A stretch of DNA of 64,000 bases from Cristatella mucedo (GCA_009760855.2 WPIO01000098.1:1005501-1069500), one strand, 5' to 3'. Counted from the first letter of the stretch, positions 11,270 to 21,613 are shown. The notes: generated from the sequence alone by a model not told the origin. Numbers and translations are program-made.

Positions 11270-11500
11270 GATGGTCGCCCAGCAATGCCCAGGCAGATGG
11301 CAACCTCCCGAAGGGGTATCGGTGAGATTCTGCAATTGCAGAGTTATGAGTAAGCTCTGCAGGCACCTTGTGCAGCATGACCGGCTGACTGCAAAGGGCT
11401 TGCAGGATGTAGTCACAGCGAGTTATGACCTCTGTGCAGCGACCCTTGCTCAGCACTTTTCAATCAGGCCCCTTGCTCGGCACCACATACGCTCGAGATC
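11270..11500. repeat. Module shared with 16310-16560
   Basis: The landmarks GTCGCCCAGCAATGCC, CAGATGGCAACCTCCC, TTCTGCAATTGCAGAG and GACTGCAAAGGGCTTGCAGG recur in the same order at 16310-16560. An AT-rich tract (11160-11255) precedes it. Confidence 0.65.
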
Positions 11501-13157
11501 GATCAGTCGATAATTGCACAGGAGGGTAATGGACTTAGCAGTCACGGTCTTATGGTCAAGATGGGAGCATGGAGTTGGCAAGTTAAGCCGGGCCCTGCTT
11601 CTTTGCTTCCTCCTGTCCTTTGTCACCAGCACGTCAGGCTCCCTGTGCACTGCAAATGTCTGCACACACGCTTCCCGCGCTTGGCAGTAGACTTTCCTTA
11701 TTCTGGCCTTGCTTGTAACTTTAGCAGAGGTCCGAAATCCCAATGCAAGTGAACCGTCCACAATTCTATATAGGCACCACTTATAGCGCTTGCTAAATTT
11801 GCCTTTTAATACAAACCCGAGCAGAATCTGAAGCAGAGTCCTTAATTAGCATGGTGGAGTGAGAGATAGGCCCACCTATCTCCGTCTAACTGTCCTTATT
11901 CACGTCGTTGTTGTGCCATTTGGTACTCGGGATTTGCTTTTTGTCGACGAGAGCTGCTGCTTGTCAGATTCGGCAACGACACCCGTCCGACGTATGTTGC
12001 ACTGCCCCTCCCTCCGGCAGTCAAAGCGGCCTCGGGTGCTGCTTCTGTTGCCTCGGAAATCAGTCATTCTGTATGTCCTGCCTTACCAAAAACTGTCTTT
12101 TCTTCTCACACTTCATGTCTTACACGGAGAGCGGCAGAGTGCGATTACAATAGAATAGCTTATTCAGCCAGAACAACGGATCACCGGGATCGAAGAGTAC
12201 CAAAAGGGAGAGCCGGCCACAGAGCTCGCCGACTCTAATCACGCCTCACCCCCTGCATCCCCCACCCCCTGGGTTAGAAGAGTGCTGGGCTAGCCATAAG
12301 CTGACGACAGGGTGAAATGCAGCCAGCGACTCCTAATCGGTTTCTCCACTCTTCAGTATACGGCCGCAAGCAGCTATGACAGCGCAGCACTTTTTCTAAT
12401 CACGCAGTAGTCTCCGGCTGCTTGCATTCATTTTAGCATAGCTAATCAGCTGCACTGAGCGAGTTCGGGCGCAGGCACTGTGCAGCTATCGTTTCGACTA
12501 CTCTTCACCATTGCACATAAACGTCTCATGCCTGCAGCTAGCTCGTCGGTACGCATGCACTTAGAACGCTGTCACGTGTGCATGCAGGACTTTGCTGTGC
12601 CAGTGAAGCACTGTGCTTAGTCGCTAGGCAGTTTTCTTGGATTCTCATTCAGTCAGCTGCCTCCGTCTCGACACGGAAACCCCAGGTGAAGTTTCGATGT
12701 TGACTTCTACCTCGCCACCTCTTAATTCGGCCTTGCACGGAATCTCTAACATGCAGGAAGTGCAGCTCTTTTTCGTCCGTGCTCGGCTTTGCAGACACGA
12801 GCTTCTGTCACCCTGCGCAGTCACCAAGACTGCTATTTAGGCGCAAGGACACGAGGAGCAGGACAGGTGTGGTTTACAGCTCCGTGGCCAAACTACCCAT
12901 CTAGCTTCGTTGCCATCGTCGCATTGGTCGGCTTAGGTAGAAGCCTGTCAGATCGAAGCCTTAGCACAAGTCACCTGGCCACTGTCGCATCGCTCGGACT
13001 GCAGGCACTGCCCATGTGCAATGCAAGTGAGCCATCCTTGCCATTTCGGCTGCTGTGTCGGCACTAGATTGTATGCATCCGTCATCGGCTCTCGCTTGGC
13101 ACTGTTTGCTTAGCATCTTTGCCGGTAAGCGCGACCCTATGTCATGTTTGCCTACTT

Positions 13158-13290
13158 TCCGTATCTAACTCCGAGGACCCACAAAGACTACGTGGGTGTT
13201 ACACGGGAGAGTTTTTTTAAGCTCAACCACAGCCTAGGCGGCTATGGATTTTTTTGCCACAAGACTTCATCTCACGCAACACAGACATGA
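13158..13290 (+). repeat. Family C dispersed repeat
   Basis: Diverged copy with GTATCTAACTCCGAGGACCC, TGGGTGTTACACGGGAGAG, CACAGCCTAGGCGGCTATGG and GACTTCATCTCACGCAAC. Confidence 0.6.
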
Positions 13291-13391
13291 TAGGAAGCCT
13301 AGCTGACTCGGAGGAGCATTCGAGGTAGTTAGTTACATGGACGTGCCAGCTTAGGACGGGTGGCAAAGATTACCATAGCCTGTATTCTGTT

Positions 13392-13550
13392 GCTTGCTTG
13401 GGCTCTGGTTTCGACCAAGAGGCAAATGTTCTTGATTGAAATAAATATCAGGGTAAATGCTGCTGATGACCGATGTCATGGGATCAGGCCTACTTGTATA
13501 TGTCAAGCACCTGAATTGAGACCATGTTCGTATAGGGTGCTAAATAATTG
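13392..13550 (+). mobile_element. Diverged SINE-B-like element
   Basis: Contains TTCGACCAAGAGG and a tail TCAAGCACCTGAATTGAGAC followed by AGGGTGCTAAATAATTGAATG, matching the SINE-B 3' end. The tRNA-like half is disrupted by extra sequence. A related piece lies at 16843-16995. Confidence 0.45.
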
Positions 13551-13699
13551 AATGCTATTTTTCCCTTTTCAGTTTACGTAATGTGTGTTGCAGTGGCTGC
13601 TGCCTTGCCCGTCTGCTCGATAGTTACTGCTTGCACCTTGCTGCAGATTCTGCATGCATGTACATGCATAAGCATACGTGTATGTGAACTAATGTTTGC

Positions 13700-13850
13700 A
13701 CGTATGTATTTATGTATCTCCAACTGTAGCACCACAAAATCTAAAATACACAGCAGGGGGAAGGGGTTATGATGGAAAGCATGATACGCTTCACTCACCA
13801 ATAGCCTAAGCAGCTATTGGTACCACTTTGGTAGCCTGCAGTTGTCGTGT
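13700..13850 (+). repeat. Family C dispersed repeat
   Basis: Contains TATGTATCTCCAACTGTAGC, CAATAGCCTAAGCAGCTATT, GGTACC and TTTGGTAGCCTGCAG. More diverged than the 8463 copy. Confidence 0.5.
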
Positions 13851-14226
13851 TGTGCCAAATCCAAACGTCAACAAGCTTAGCTAATTCAGCATAGCAGATG
13901 GAGCACTGAGTGCTGCATTCTTGCTGCTAGAGCTGCTGCTTAGGCACAAGCGTTCGAGCAGGCACGGCCTGGCATACCAGCTCTCCTGCCTACCTATCTA
14001 CCTACCTTCGTCGAAGTCACATCAGCTGTCTCTAGAGGACCCTTGGATGCCTCGATGGCTAAGCTCTTTTACAGTAATAGCCACAACTAGCAATTCGATC
14101 TAGCTTCATTTGCAGCATATTTAAAGAAAGTGCCTGGGAAAGGATTGAATTATCGGAGATTGCAACTAGAATGAATTATCAATATTGTTATTGGCACCAC
14201 TGGAAGCATCTTGCATAACCCATCAT

Positions 14227-16200
14227 TGTGCAGGAGGTAATGGACTTTGCAGTCATGGTCTAATGATCAAGACTGGAGCGCGAAAGGTGAGAAGCTGGAG
14301 CCGAGGAACGGCGTCACACTTCGTCCTGTGCCTTGACACCAGCATGCCAGGCTGCCTCTCTGCGGTATACGTCTGCATGCACGGTTCGGTAGCTTGGCAG
14401 TATATTTTCACAATTCTCGTATCGCTCGCTATTTGACAGGAGACCAAAAGTCCATTACAAGTGCAAACTCCTCAATGTCGTGTATCACTTCTAGCACTTA
14501 CCACATCTGCCATTTAATATGAACACGAGCCGAATCTAAAGCAGTCCCCTTATTCAGCTCGGTGGAGTTAGAAATAGGCCCACCAGTCGTGGTTGTTCTC
14601 TCCTCCTTCAAGTCGTCGTAGTGTGATTCGTTATTCGGTCATTTTTCTTTGTTCACGAACGGCTGCTTGCAAAATTTGGCAGTACCACATTCGACATATT
14701 TTATAGTTCCCCCTTAATCCGACGGTCGAGACCCTTGAGTGCTACCACTGATTCGGAAAACAGTCATCCTGTAAACCTTGCCTTGATGAACACTGTCGTC
14801 TCCTCTCCTATATCCTATATCTGTCATCCAGTGATCGTCAATCGGCCGAGTTAGATTCTAAGATAAAAGTTGATTCTGCCAGATCAGCGAATCACCAGGT
14901 TCAAAAAGCACGATCAAGGTAGGCCGCCCATGCCTCTAGCCGAAGCTGATCGTGCCCCCACTCGTCCACCTGTGCTACCACTTCCATGCTAGAAGGTGAC
15001 AGCAAGCCATGAGCTGAGGACAGCGTGAACTGCAGCCAGCCAGCGACTCCTAAGTTTCCCACATACTCGTCAACTTTTGGCCTGTGCTGCCGTAAAGCAA
15101 GAGCTCAGCACTTTTTTCTAATCGGGCTGCAGTCTCTGGCTGGCTTTTGCATTAGCATAGGTGATCAGCTGCACTGAGCGACCTTGGGCTCAGGCACTGT
15201 CCAGCCACCGTTGCGACTACTCTTCGTCCTCCCTCCCTCCCTACACACTCGGAACCGCACTACGCCTGCAGCTAGCTTGGACTTGGGTACTCTTGCACTT
15301 GGCATGTGCCTGCAGGAACTCGCTATGTGAGAACGGCAATGTACTTAGTCACGTGGCTCACTTCTCTTGGATTTCTGCTCAATCAGCTGCCTTCGTCTCG
15401 AAATGAAAACCCCAGGTGAAGCTTTGATGTTGACTGTCACCTTGCCTGCCCTTCATTTGATCGCCTGCGCGATCCATCGGAGCTGATAATGCACAGCTCT
15501 TTCTCTTATCGCCTTTCGGCTCAGAAGAGGCGAACATCCTTCACCGCTTGAAGTCGCCGGGCTGCTAAGCAGGCGCAAGTGCACGAGCCAGCCAGGGCTG
15601 GTTCATGCTGCTTCACCGCCTACCTACCCGCCTAGCTTTGTAGGCTTTGCATCGGTTGTTGCTACCGATGCTGCTTCTCAGAGCAAAGTTTCAGAGTGCA
15701 TCACGGAGGAGGAGGTGAATGGGTGCGGTAGCATCCTCCGAATGCTAGGGCTGCACGCGCCTGATGAAAGCATGCCGGCTTTGCCATTTCAGCTGCTTTG
15801 GCAACAGATAGCCTACATCGGTACCATGTGCTGGTTCGCCAGTGTTGGCTGAGTCTTTGTATAGTGAAGCTCAACTTGAGGTGACTCGCCTGCCCCCCTG
15901 ACCATCCCTGGTTCAAGGCTTTACCTGCACCCCAGAGCGATTGGTGATGTAGGTTGGAGAAAGCAGTCGATGCATGGATGCTGAAGCACAGACGACGTTC
16001 TTGTCAGCACGACGTGGTGGCGGCCGAAGCCTGGATCGTGCATGCATCGAGCGAGTTCTCTGCTGCCGCTCGAGCGCTTCTGAGCCACGCCAAGCACCAC
16101 GGACGTTCTGGGTAGCCCTTGCCTCTCTCTCTCTCTCTCTCTCTCAAAGTGATCTCTACTTCCCGTCATAAATACGTGCATTTTCACGTTTTTGTAATGT
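14227..16200. repeat. 2-kb-class repeat unit U4
   Basis: Opens with CAGGAGGTAATGGACTTTGC and keeps the landmark order of U3, including GGCCCACCAGTCG, GCCAGCGACTCCTAA, GTGATCAGCTGCACTGAG and AACCCCAGGTGAAGC. Similarity fades after about 15700. A (CT)n tract lies at 16122-16146. I see no conserved frame. Confidence 0.7.
16122..16146. repeat. (CT)n microsatellite
   Basis: Twelve or so uninterrupted CT dinucleotides at the end of unit U4. Confidence 0.95.
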
Positions 16201-16320
16201 GGTCAAGTCAGGGAATGTTTTGACGAAGGTCGGGAATGAGTTCCAGGCTTTAGGAGCATATGAACTAAAACTAAATGTAGGGTATCCAAAGGATCTGAGG
16301 CTTGTTTCGAAAAAGTCGCT
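16186..16320 (-). mobile_element. L2-like LINE fragment
   Basis: Plus-strand landmarks AATGTGGTCAAGTCAGGGAATG, GAGTTCCAGGCTTTAGGAGC and AAAGGATCTGAGGCTTGT are the complement of the LINE segment encoding the FGD..F..YAPKAWNSLP region, as at 40250-40390 and 54240-54335. Both ends are missing. Confidence 0.7.
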
Positions 16321-16560
16321 CAGCAACGTCTAGGCAAATGGCAGCATCCCAAAGATGTATCTACACAGTTTTGCAATTGCAGAGGTGCGAGTAAGCCATC
16401 CAGATACCTTGTGAAGTGAGACTTGCTGATAACAAAAAGTGAACTATGTAAGTAAGTAAGCCATGCATGCACTGGTGCAATGTGACTGGTTGACTGCAAA
16501 GGGCTTGCAGGATATCATGGCAGTCTCCTTCGCTCAGTATCTCTTGGGCTGACTCCCTTG
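16310..16560. repeat. Module shared with 11270-11500
   Basis: Partner of the block near 11.3 kb. Landmarks: GTCTAGGCAAATGGCAGC, TTTTGCAATTGCAGAG, GGTTGACTGCAAAGGGCTTG. A 40-60 bp insertion with GTAAGTAAGTAAG splits it relative to the partner. Confidence 0.6.
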
Positions 16561-16584
16561 CGCGTCAGTGTGCATCCTAATTTT

Positions 16585-16745
16585 ATATGTATGTATCTCC
16601 GTGTGTAGCTAAATTGTGCCACATAGACTGTGTAAGTGTTATGAAGGAGACTTTTGTATAGTGCAGTGCAGCCTAGCCGCTGTAGGTGTGCATTTTCTAG
16701 CCAACAGACTTAATCTCAAGAGTCTATTGGAAAGTGTGAGGTATT
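16585..16745 (+). repeat. Family C dispersed repeat
   Basis: Contains ATGTATCTCCGTGTGTAGC, TGTGTAAGTGTTATGAAGGA, CAGCCTAGCCGCTGTAGGTG and AACAGACTTAATCTC. Confidence 0.65.
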
Positions 16746-16842
16746 GCAGACTCGGGAGAGCATTTTGCAGTTAGTAATCTGGAATTAGCCGCTCCAAACA
16801 GCTGAAAAAGATTTGCGAATTGCATATTGTCGATGGCTTGGG

Positions 16843-16995
16843 CGCTGGTTTTGATCCAGTGGTTAATGCTCTAGCTTAGAACCAACGTCAGGGTAACTGT
16901 GTTTAGTGGCCGGGGTCGTGAACCCTAGTCTCGCCTATCAAGTGAAGCACCCGAATTTAGACTCTTAGATAAGCTCTTAGGATGCTATGCAATGA
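16843..16995 (+). mobile_element. Diverged SINE-B-like element
   Basis: Contains GATCCAGTGGTTAATGCTC, GGTCGTGAACCCTAGTC and a tail AAGTGAAGCACCCGAATTTA then CTCTTAGGATGCTATGCAATG. The tail matches SINE-B; the head carries the same type of insertion as at 13392-13550, so the two look paralogous. Confidence 0.5.
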
Positions 16996-17159
16996 CGCTA
17001 TCGCTTTTTTGTTGTATAGTGTAGCTAGTGTGACATGCAGTTGCTGTTGCATTCCTCCCCTGCTAGATACTTAATGCTTACAGTGGCTACATTCTGAATG
17101 TGCTTGCATGCTTGCGTATAGGCAACAGTGCATGTATGCATGCGTGTGTTTATGTATTC

Positions 17160-17310
17160 ATGTAATGTATCTCAGTGTGTAACTCCACGCAGTCATAAAA
17201 ATTATGTTGGGGTTACGCAGGAGAATTTTGAATAGCAAAGTCACAGCCTAAACCGCTTTTGGTACGCATTCGGTAGCCCACGGACTTTGTCTCACAAAAA
17301 CAAGAGAAAG
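17160..17310 (+). repeat. Family C dispersed repeat
   Basis: One of the best copies: ATGTATCTCAGTGTGTAACT, GTTACGCAGGAGAATTTTG, CACAGCCTAAACCGCTTTTG, ACGCATTCGGTAGCCCACGG, CTTTGTCTCACAAAAAC. Confidence 0.7.
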
Positions 17311-17390
17311 TGGGAAGCATAGCAGAGTCAGGAGAGCAGTTGAGGTAGTGAGTAGCATAGAAGTAGCAGCTCAGAACCGCTGAAAAGGAT

Positions 17391-17850
17391 TAGCCATAGT
17401 CGGCAGCAGGAGAGTAGTTATCGTTGCGTAAGAATTGTGGAAGCGAGTTCCACAGTCGGGGACCTGCAGAGCTAAAGCTTCTGTCGCCAATGGTCTTTAA
17501 GCGGCTCAATGGAACAGCTAATTTATTGGCCACACAAGACCTGAGGGCGCGAACAGGCTGAAACTGATGCAACAGTTCAGCTAGGTACAAAGGAGCCAAG
17601 CCGTGGCGGGCTTTGTGGGTCAGCCTAAGAACTTTGCTCTGTTTCCTTTGCCTAACAGGCAACCATCCTAGTTATTTCATCAAAGGAGACACGTGCTCAA
17701 ACTGCTGGGACTTAAAGACCAGCCTTGCAGCCATATTCATAGCTGTAGTGGCCTAATAGCTTTCTTTGGCAGCTAAGCCAAAAGGGAGTTACAGTAATCA
17801 AGCCGAGACAGAACTATTGAGCTAGTTAAATGCTTTGCAAGCCACTGTGG
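17391..17850 (-). mobile_element. LINE reverse-transcriptase C-terminal fragment, second subfamily
   Basis: On the minus strand a 90-residue frame (17662 to 17390) contains VLRLTHKARHGLAPLYLAEL, LKTIGDRSFSSAGPRLWNSL and PQFLRN, a well-known C-terminal block of L2/CR1-group LINE polyproteins. Upstream in other frames is LDYCNSLL near 17795 and a VRQRKQSK segment where LHWLPV normally lies. The GPRLWNSLP wording differs from the APKAWNSLP of the other copies here, so this is a separate lineage. It lacks the catalytic domain and 3' tail. Frameshifts make it non-functional. Confidence 0.85.
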
Positions 17851-17944
17851 AAGCCAGCTCCTAATCTTGGATAGGGATTAGACGTGTGGCTAGCTTTAGA
17901 AGCAGTCTTCTGAATGAATGCATTTGTGTATGCATATATTTAGG

Positions 17945-18110
17945 CATTTATGCATGTATCTACAACTGTTACTTCGTAAAGTTTGAAAGGCTTGTGGCAG
18001 TGATTTGGTCGGGCATTATATAGCTCGAGTGCTCCAAGCCAAAACGGCTACCGTTACGAACTCGGTAGCCCATAGACTTAATCAAATTCCACAAAGACAT
18101 GTAAAGAAGT
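17945..18110 (+). repeat. Family C dispersed repeat
   Basis: Contains CATGTATCTACAACTGTTAC, GCCAAAACGGCTACCGTTAC and TCGGTAGCCCATAGACTTAATC. It joins the CTG-rich stretch that follows. Confidence 0.6.
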
Positions 18111-18139
18111 GTAGCTTAGTCTGGAGAATAGGATGGTGC

Positions 18140-18650
18140 TTGCTTTTGTCAGCTGCTGCTGCTCTTGCTGCTGATGTTGCTCTCTGCAGCTCTGTCTGCA
18201 TTCTTCTGCTTGTGGCCACTTGCCGCTGCTTCCCAGTTGCTGGCCAATGCTTGTCGGCGATTGCTGATAATCATTTCCGCTGGGTCCTGTTTACTCCTGC
18301 CTGCGTTCCTGCTCGTCACCAATAAATGCACCTCACCAGTCTCAGCCAGTGTGACCTGACCCCTGCTGGCTTCTCGCTGATGACAATCGCAGATCGAGGC
18401 TGCCAGGTGCGTCTTGCTAGCATCGTTGCTGCTTGCCACTTGCTGCTGCTTGCTGATTACCATTGCTACCAGACGTGCAAGCACACCTCTGCTTGCTGCA
18501 GGTTCTCTCAGCTGCTTTCTACTGCATGTTTTTGCTCGTCTCTGCAGTGGCTGTTTCTGCAGTGGAAGCTGATTATTTTGCTACATGCTGCTGCCTCTGC
18601 AGCTGAGGCTGTATGGGCTTTCGGTAGCGTCTGCAGCTGCTGCAGGCAGG
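18140..18650. repeat. CTG-rich low-complexity stretch
   Basis: Dense in GCTGCTG, CTGCTTGC and TCTGCAGC, but with no fixed period. It may be an old, degenerate relative of the dodecamer satellite or independent CTG expansion. Open frames on both strands (up to 125 codons) look like composition artefacts. Confidence 0.5.
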
Positions 18651-19620
18651 TCAAGCAGGCACCAACTAGATGTGGGCCAACCCCCCTCCAGCCGGCAGGC
18701 TAAAGCCGACTGCTGAAAATTGAGCCTTTTGACTCTTCTGTGGCAGACTCATCAATCAATCTTAACGCCAGTGATTTGGCCCCAGGTGGCATTTGGCTGC
18801 CTACACAATGCCTGCAACTGTTACCTGGACAGCTGCGATACTGATAAAGGCCGAACCAATGCCAGCCTCTGATTAAGAGTCTACCGACCGCGTGTCTCTG
18901 GAACAGCTACAAACAAGCTCAGCTCAGCTCAGCTCATCCCCATGCTCGACCTTACTATTCTCTAATTACGTCTCGAAATCTCAGCCTCTGTCGGCGAAAG
19001 CCATGGGCTGCACTGGCGGTAATTTTGGGGTTGGCTGGCCTTTTCCCTTGACTTTTAAGTGCTGCTCTAGCTGAACTTGCTCGGAATTGCTTGAGTAACT
19101 TGAAGGCTGCTAAATGACGAACAATTGTTACATGGGAATTCGCTTTGCAATTGCTAGGTCTCGGAGCTAACTTCAACAATTCTAAAGCGACGGACACCTT
19201 CTATCCTACTGTAGACTCGAGCACATCTTGGCGAGCCGACTCGTACCGCTACCCCTGCTCCACTTGGTTCTCTACTGGCATGGTGATTTAGCTGTGCTCG
19301 TCACTCCTCCGTTATTACACGGTGAAGTTCGATCAAAATTTCACCAAAAGGCGATTAAGCTTCTACAGCAGAATGACGAGCTCTACAATGGAGCCCTCTT
19401 TCGCTGAGCACCAACCATGGCTGTGTGGACTTAAGGACCGAGAGACGTAGGAATCCCAAACAGAGATACATGGATTTCGCTGTCATTGCAGTTCTGAAAT
19501 TGCGTGTGCAGTGCCATGTTTCGTCTCCGTGGCATTCCTTTTGTTGCACATGCTAATGATCATTTTTTTTACTTACTGAGTAAAAGCGTTTTCACGTCAG
19601 CCAGCGACGATATTTTTCTT
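18650..19620. other. No recognised feature
   Basis: Mixed sequence with a short AGCTCAGCTCAGCTC direct repeat near 18920. Open frames are below 90 codons, on both strands, with no motif I recognise. Confidence 0.4.
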
Positions 19621-19631
19621 TAAAAAAGCTG

Positions 19632-19790
19632 ACCTTGAGGTTAAGGTGCTCGCCCAGACCAAGGTCAATGTGAATGGATTCTTTATCCGAGCTCTAGGGC
19701 TCGAGCATCCTGGTACATGCGCACTGCCTGAATCGAGGTCACAAGTTCTTTTTAGATTGCTATGCGAATGAAATGTATTTTCATATGTTA
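19632..19790 (+). mobile_element. Diverged SINE-B copy
   Basis: Begins TGAGGTTAAGGTGCTCGCCC, AGACCAAGGTCAATG and ends GCGAATGAAATGTATTTTCATA. The middle is enlarged by about 40 bp around CTCTAGGGCTCGAGC, and the B box is not intact. Confidence 0.6.
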
Positions 19791-19888
19791 CACCGCTGAC
19801 GCACAACGTTTTGCTTGGCAGTTTTTCTCATTCTAAAGCGCGTATTAGCTGGTGGTTGAAAAAGCATGTACATGACTTTCGTTAAAAT

Positions 19889-19894
19889 TTATTG
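19889..19894 (-). promoter_or_regulatory. Candidate polyadenylation signal AATAAA
   Basis: Minus-strand AATAAA 30 bp downstream of the stop codon of the 19924-20157 frame, in an A/T-rich context. Spacing is typical for a short 3' UTR, but the hexamer alone is common. Confidence 0.35.
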
Positions 19895-19923
19895 GTGTGT
19901 TTCTTGAAACAATACTCAACCGA

Positions 19924-20157
19924 TTATATCCGAATTGGAAATAGACTATCTTTCCTGTCAACCATCCTTACTGCCATGCCATAAAAAGATTCAGTTAAAT
20001 CATCAACCTCGTAACAAGTAACTACCAAACCCAGACGCTGAGCCAATCCAACCAGTTGCTCATTAGTAAATGATCTAAGCTTATAATGCAGGTATAACCG
20101 TTTGCTTGCGTAGCCGGAGGGACTTGACTCAATGTAATGCATGCAGTCATTGACACG
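19924..20157 (-). CDS. Possible 3' terminal exon of an unidentified gene
   Basis: A minus-strand frame of about 77 residues ends at TAA (19924-19926). It contains MHYIESSPSGYASKRLYLHY and FTNEQLVGLAQRLGLVV and ends VDRKDSLFPIRI. Its composition is ordinary for a globular protein, unlike the repeat-derived frames around it. Just upstream on the minus strand are two acceptor-like sites after a pyrimidine-rich run: CTCACGCCCAG (exon from 20171, but with an in-frame TAG) and ATGCTGCTAG (exon from 20157, open throughout). An AATAAA lies 30 bp past the stop. I do not recognise the family; a small single-exon gene or chance ORF are alternatives. Confidence 0.35.
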   Translation of the reverse strand, partial: RVNDCMHYIESSPSGYASKRLYLHYKLRSFTNEQLVGLAQRLGLVVTCYEVDDLTESFYGMAVRMVDRKDSLFPIRI

Positions 20158-20212
20158 CTAGCAGCATAGAACTGGGCGTGAGACAGAAACCAGGATAAGT
20201 ACTAACATCAAT

Positions 20213-20218
20213 TTTATT
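20213..20218 (-). promoter_or_regulatory. Second minus-strand AATAAA
   Basis: AATAAA on the minus strand between the two candidate exons. It could serve an alternative transcript ending after the 20662-20755 frame; there is no independent support. Confidence 0.15.
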
Positions 20219-20534
20219 CGCTAATGCAACATAGCCATTATTGATAAGCGACCGTTTGCCCGTTGCCAGCCAAGAATTTAAATTAATATATGCTGCTAGC
20301 CATTTGCAAACAAGTCATTGGAACGGCAGCTGCAGTAATCGCATCCAGTTGAAATGCTGTGTACTCGAGTTTCAGTCGGGTTGATCACGTGCACCAGATC
20401 TTCTCGTGCTGACTGACACCGGCTTTGACAACTCGACTGACGTTCGGCAGACTGACCTAAAAAAATAGAACACAAACAATAATGAAACTGATCTGGCAGC
20501 AGTAATACAGCATCTCGTGTAGATATTGTTCTTG

Positions 20535-20605
20535 CGGCCGGTAAGGTTGAGTCAGGAAATGTGTTTTCCGATTAAACACACTTCCGGGCTCAACCTAACC
20601 CGCCG
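20535..20605. repeat. Strong imperfect hairpin
   Basis: The arm at 20545-20566 pairs with 20574-20595 around a 7-base loop (TCCGATT). Perfect blocks are GGTTGAG/CTCAACC and TGTGTTT/AAACACA, with two mismatches and one wobble between. Pairing continues outward with interruptions (GCGGCC.G opposite C..CCGCCGC), giving about 30-bp arms. No terminal duplication or transposase was seen. It may be a foldback element, an RNA hairpin or a chance palindrome. Confidence 0.7.
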
Positions 20606-20661
20606 CCAGGTCTTCTGTCCAGGAATGTTCACACCTGTAAGCAAACTAGCACAAGGGTCTG

Positions 20662-20755
20662 TTAAGCTGGAATGCGCCATAAATGATTGAAAAGCTCAAT
20701 GGCTTGGAGAACGCCTTGAGCTTGCTTCAGCGCATTGTAAAAACTCACCCCGCTC
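20662..20755 (-). other. Possible exon boundary or short exon
   Basis: On the minus strand TTGTTTTCGCAG (20756-20767) looks like a 3' splice site. It is followed by a 30-codon frame (SGVSFYNALKQAQGVLQAIE then LFNHLWRIPA) ending at TAA (20662). Seven bases after that AG lies GTGAGT (20743-20748), a consensus 5' splice site. The same spot can therefore be read as the donor of a first exon leaving the CpG-rich block. The two readings exclude each other and neither is proven. Confidence 0.25.
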
Positions 20756-21613
20756 CTGCGAAAACAACATGACATTACAAACTGGCTCAGCGGAGCACAC
20801 TCGCGAAGCGAACAAGAGTGAGTAAAGTATCTTGCTGATAGAAGCAAGATGTTCCACTCACTCTGGCCTGCTTGGTGAGTTACGGCCGTGCTGCAAAGTG
20901 ACAGCACGTATGCCAGCTCTTACAGCATTACAAATATACAATAGGCAATTTACAATTAAACACAATCATGCAATCAAACGGCATTGGGCAATTTCGGCAA
21001 CCCAAAATGCAAACTGGCGCTTCTCGCGCGGCGTGAGAAGTGCGCGATCAGCTCACTCGCTACAGCCTCGCGCGAGCTGGTCGGGCGCTTCGCCTGCTGC
21101 GCGAACGTTGAACGCAGCGGCATCACAGCGGCAAGCTGCGTCTAGACACTCCGCATATTCTGCAGCACGCGGTCAATACAACGTAGCGTGCGCCGATAGT
21201 ACGGGTGAACGTGAGCAGACGGCGAACAACGAGCTTGCAGCGCCGACTGCTCGACGTTCGGCCGGCCACTGGCCAAGGCGCAGCGTCAGTCCGCTGACGG
21301 CAGCACGAACGGCCTGACGGTGCGCCTTAGCCCGGAGCTGCGAGGGCTGCTCTTTTCAACGAGCGTCGCTTCTCGCAACGCTCAAGCGCCGCCGTTCCTA
21401 CCTCGTCGGCGTATAGTGGGTCGCAACCTGCAACGGCACAGCATTCACGGCAGTACGGATATGGTTTAGTTGACCGCGCGCACATCGAAACACGTCTGGC
21501 CGCACTGAGCAATCGAAAAAGAAGCAGTGGTCGATGCCCGCACCCCATGCCGCTTGCGAGCATCGCTCGACCTACCGCCCGTCCGCCGAACCATGCACGC
21601 GCCCGTGCAGGGC

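Larger units (their letters stand above)
9035..11515. repeat. 2-kb-class repeat unit U2 (internally deleted)
   Basis: Begins CAGGAGGGTAATGGACTTTG as in U3 and U4 and has the TTTTAGCACTTATCACATCT landmark near 9296. It then jumps at about 9380 to sequence matching the late part of U4 (GTAGTCGCCGGGCTGC), so the middle is missing. A SINE-B lies at 9693-9822. The end carries a module (11270-11500) shared with 16310-16560. Open frames such as 9844-10356 are not supported as genes. Confidence 0.6.
11516..14226. repeat. 2-kb-class repeat unit U3
   Basis: Opens with GGAGGGTAATGGACTTAGCA. The landmarks are easy to align to U4: AGGCCCACC, GGAAATCAGTCATTCTGT, GATCACCGGGATCGA-like, CAGCCAGCGACTCCTAA, GCATAGCTAATCAGCTGC, CCCCAGGTGAAG. 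The distal part holds family C repeats and a SINE-B-like piece. Confidence 0.7.

Noticed and set aside
20832-21317. 161-codon plus-strand frame
   Set aside because: Composition follows local GC, stops become rare by chance at high GC, and there is no motif or splice support.
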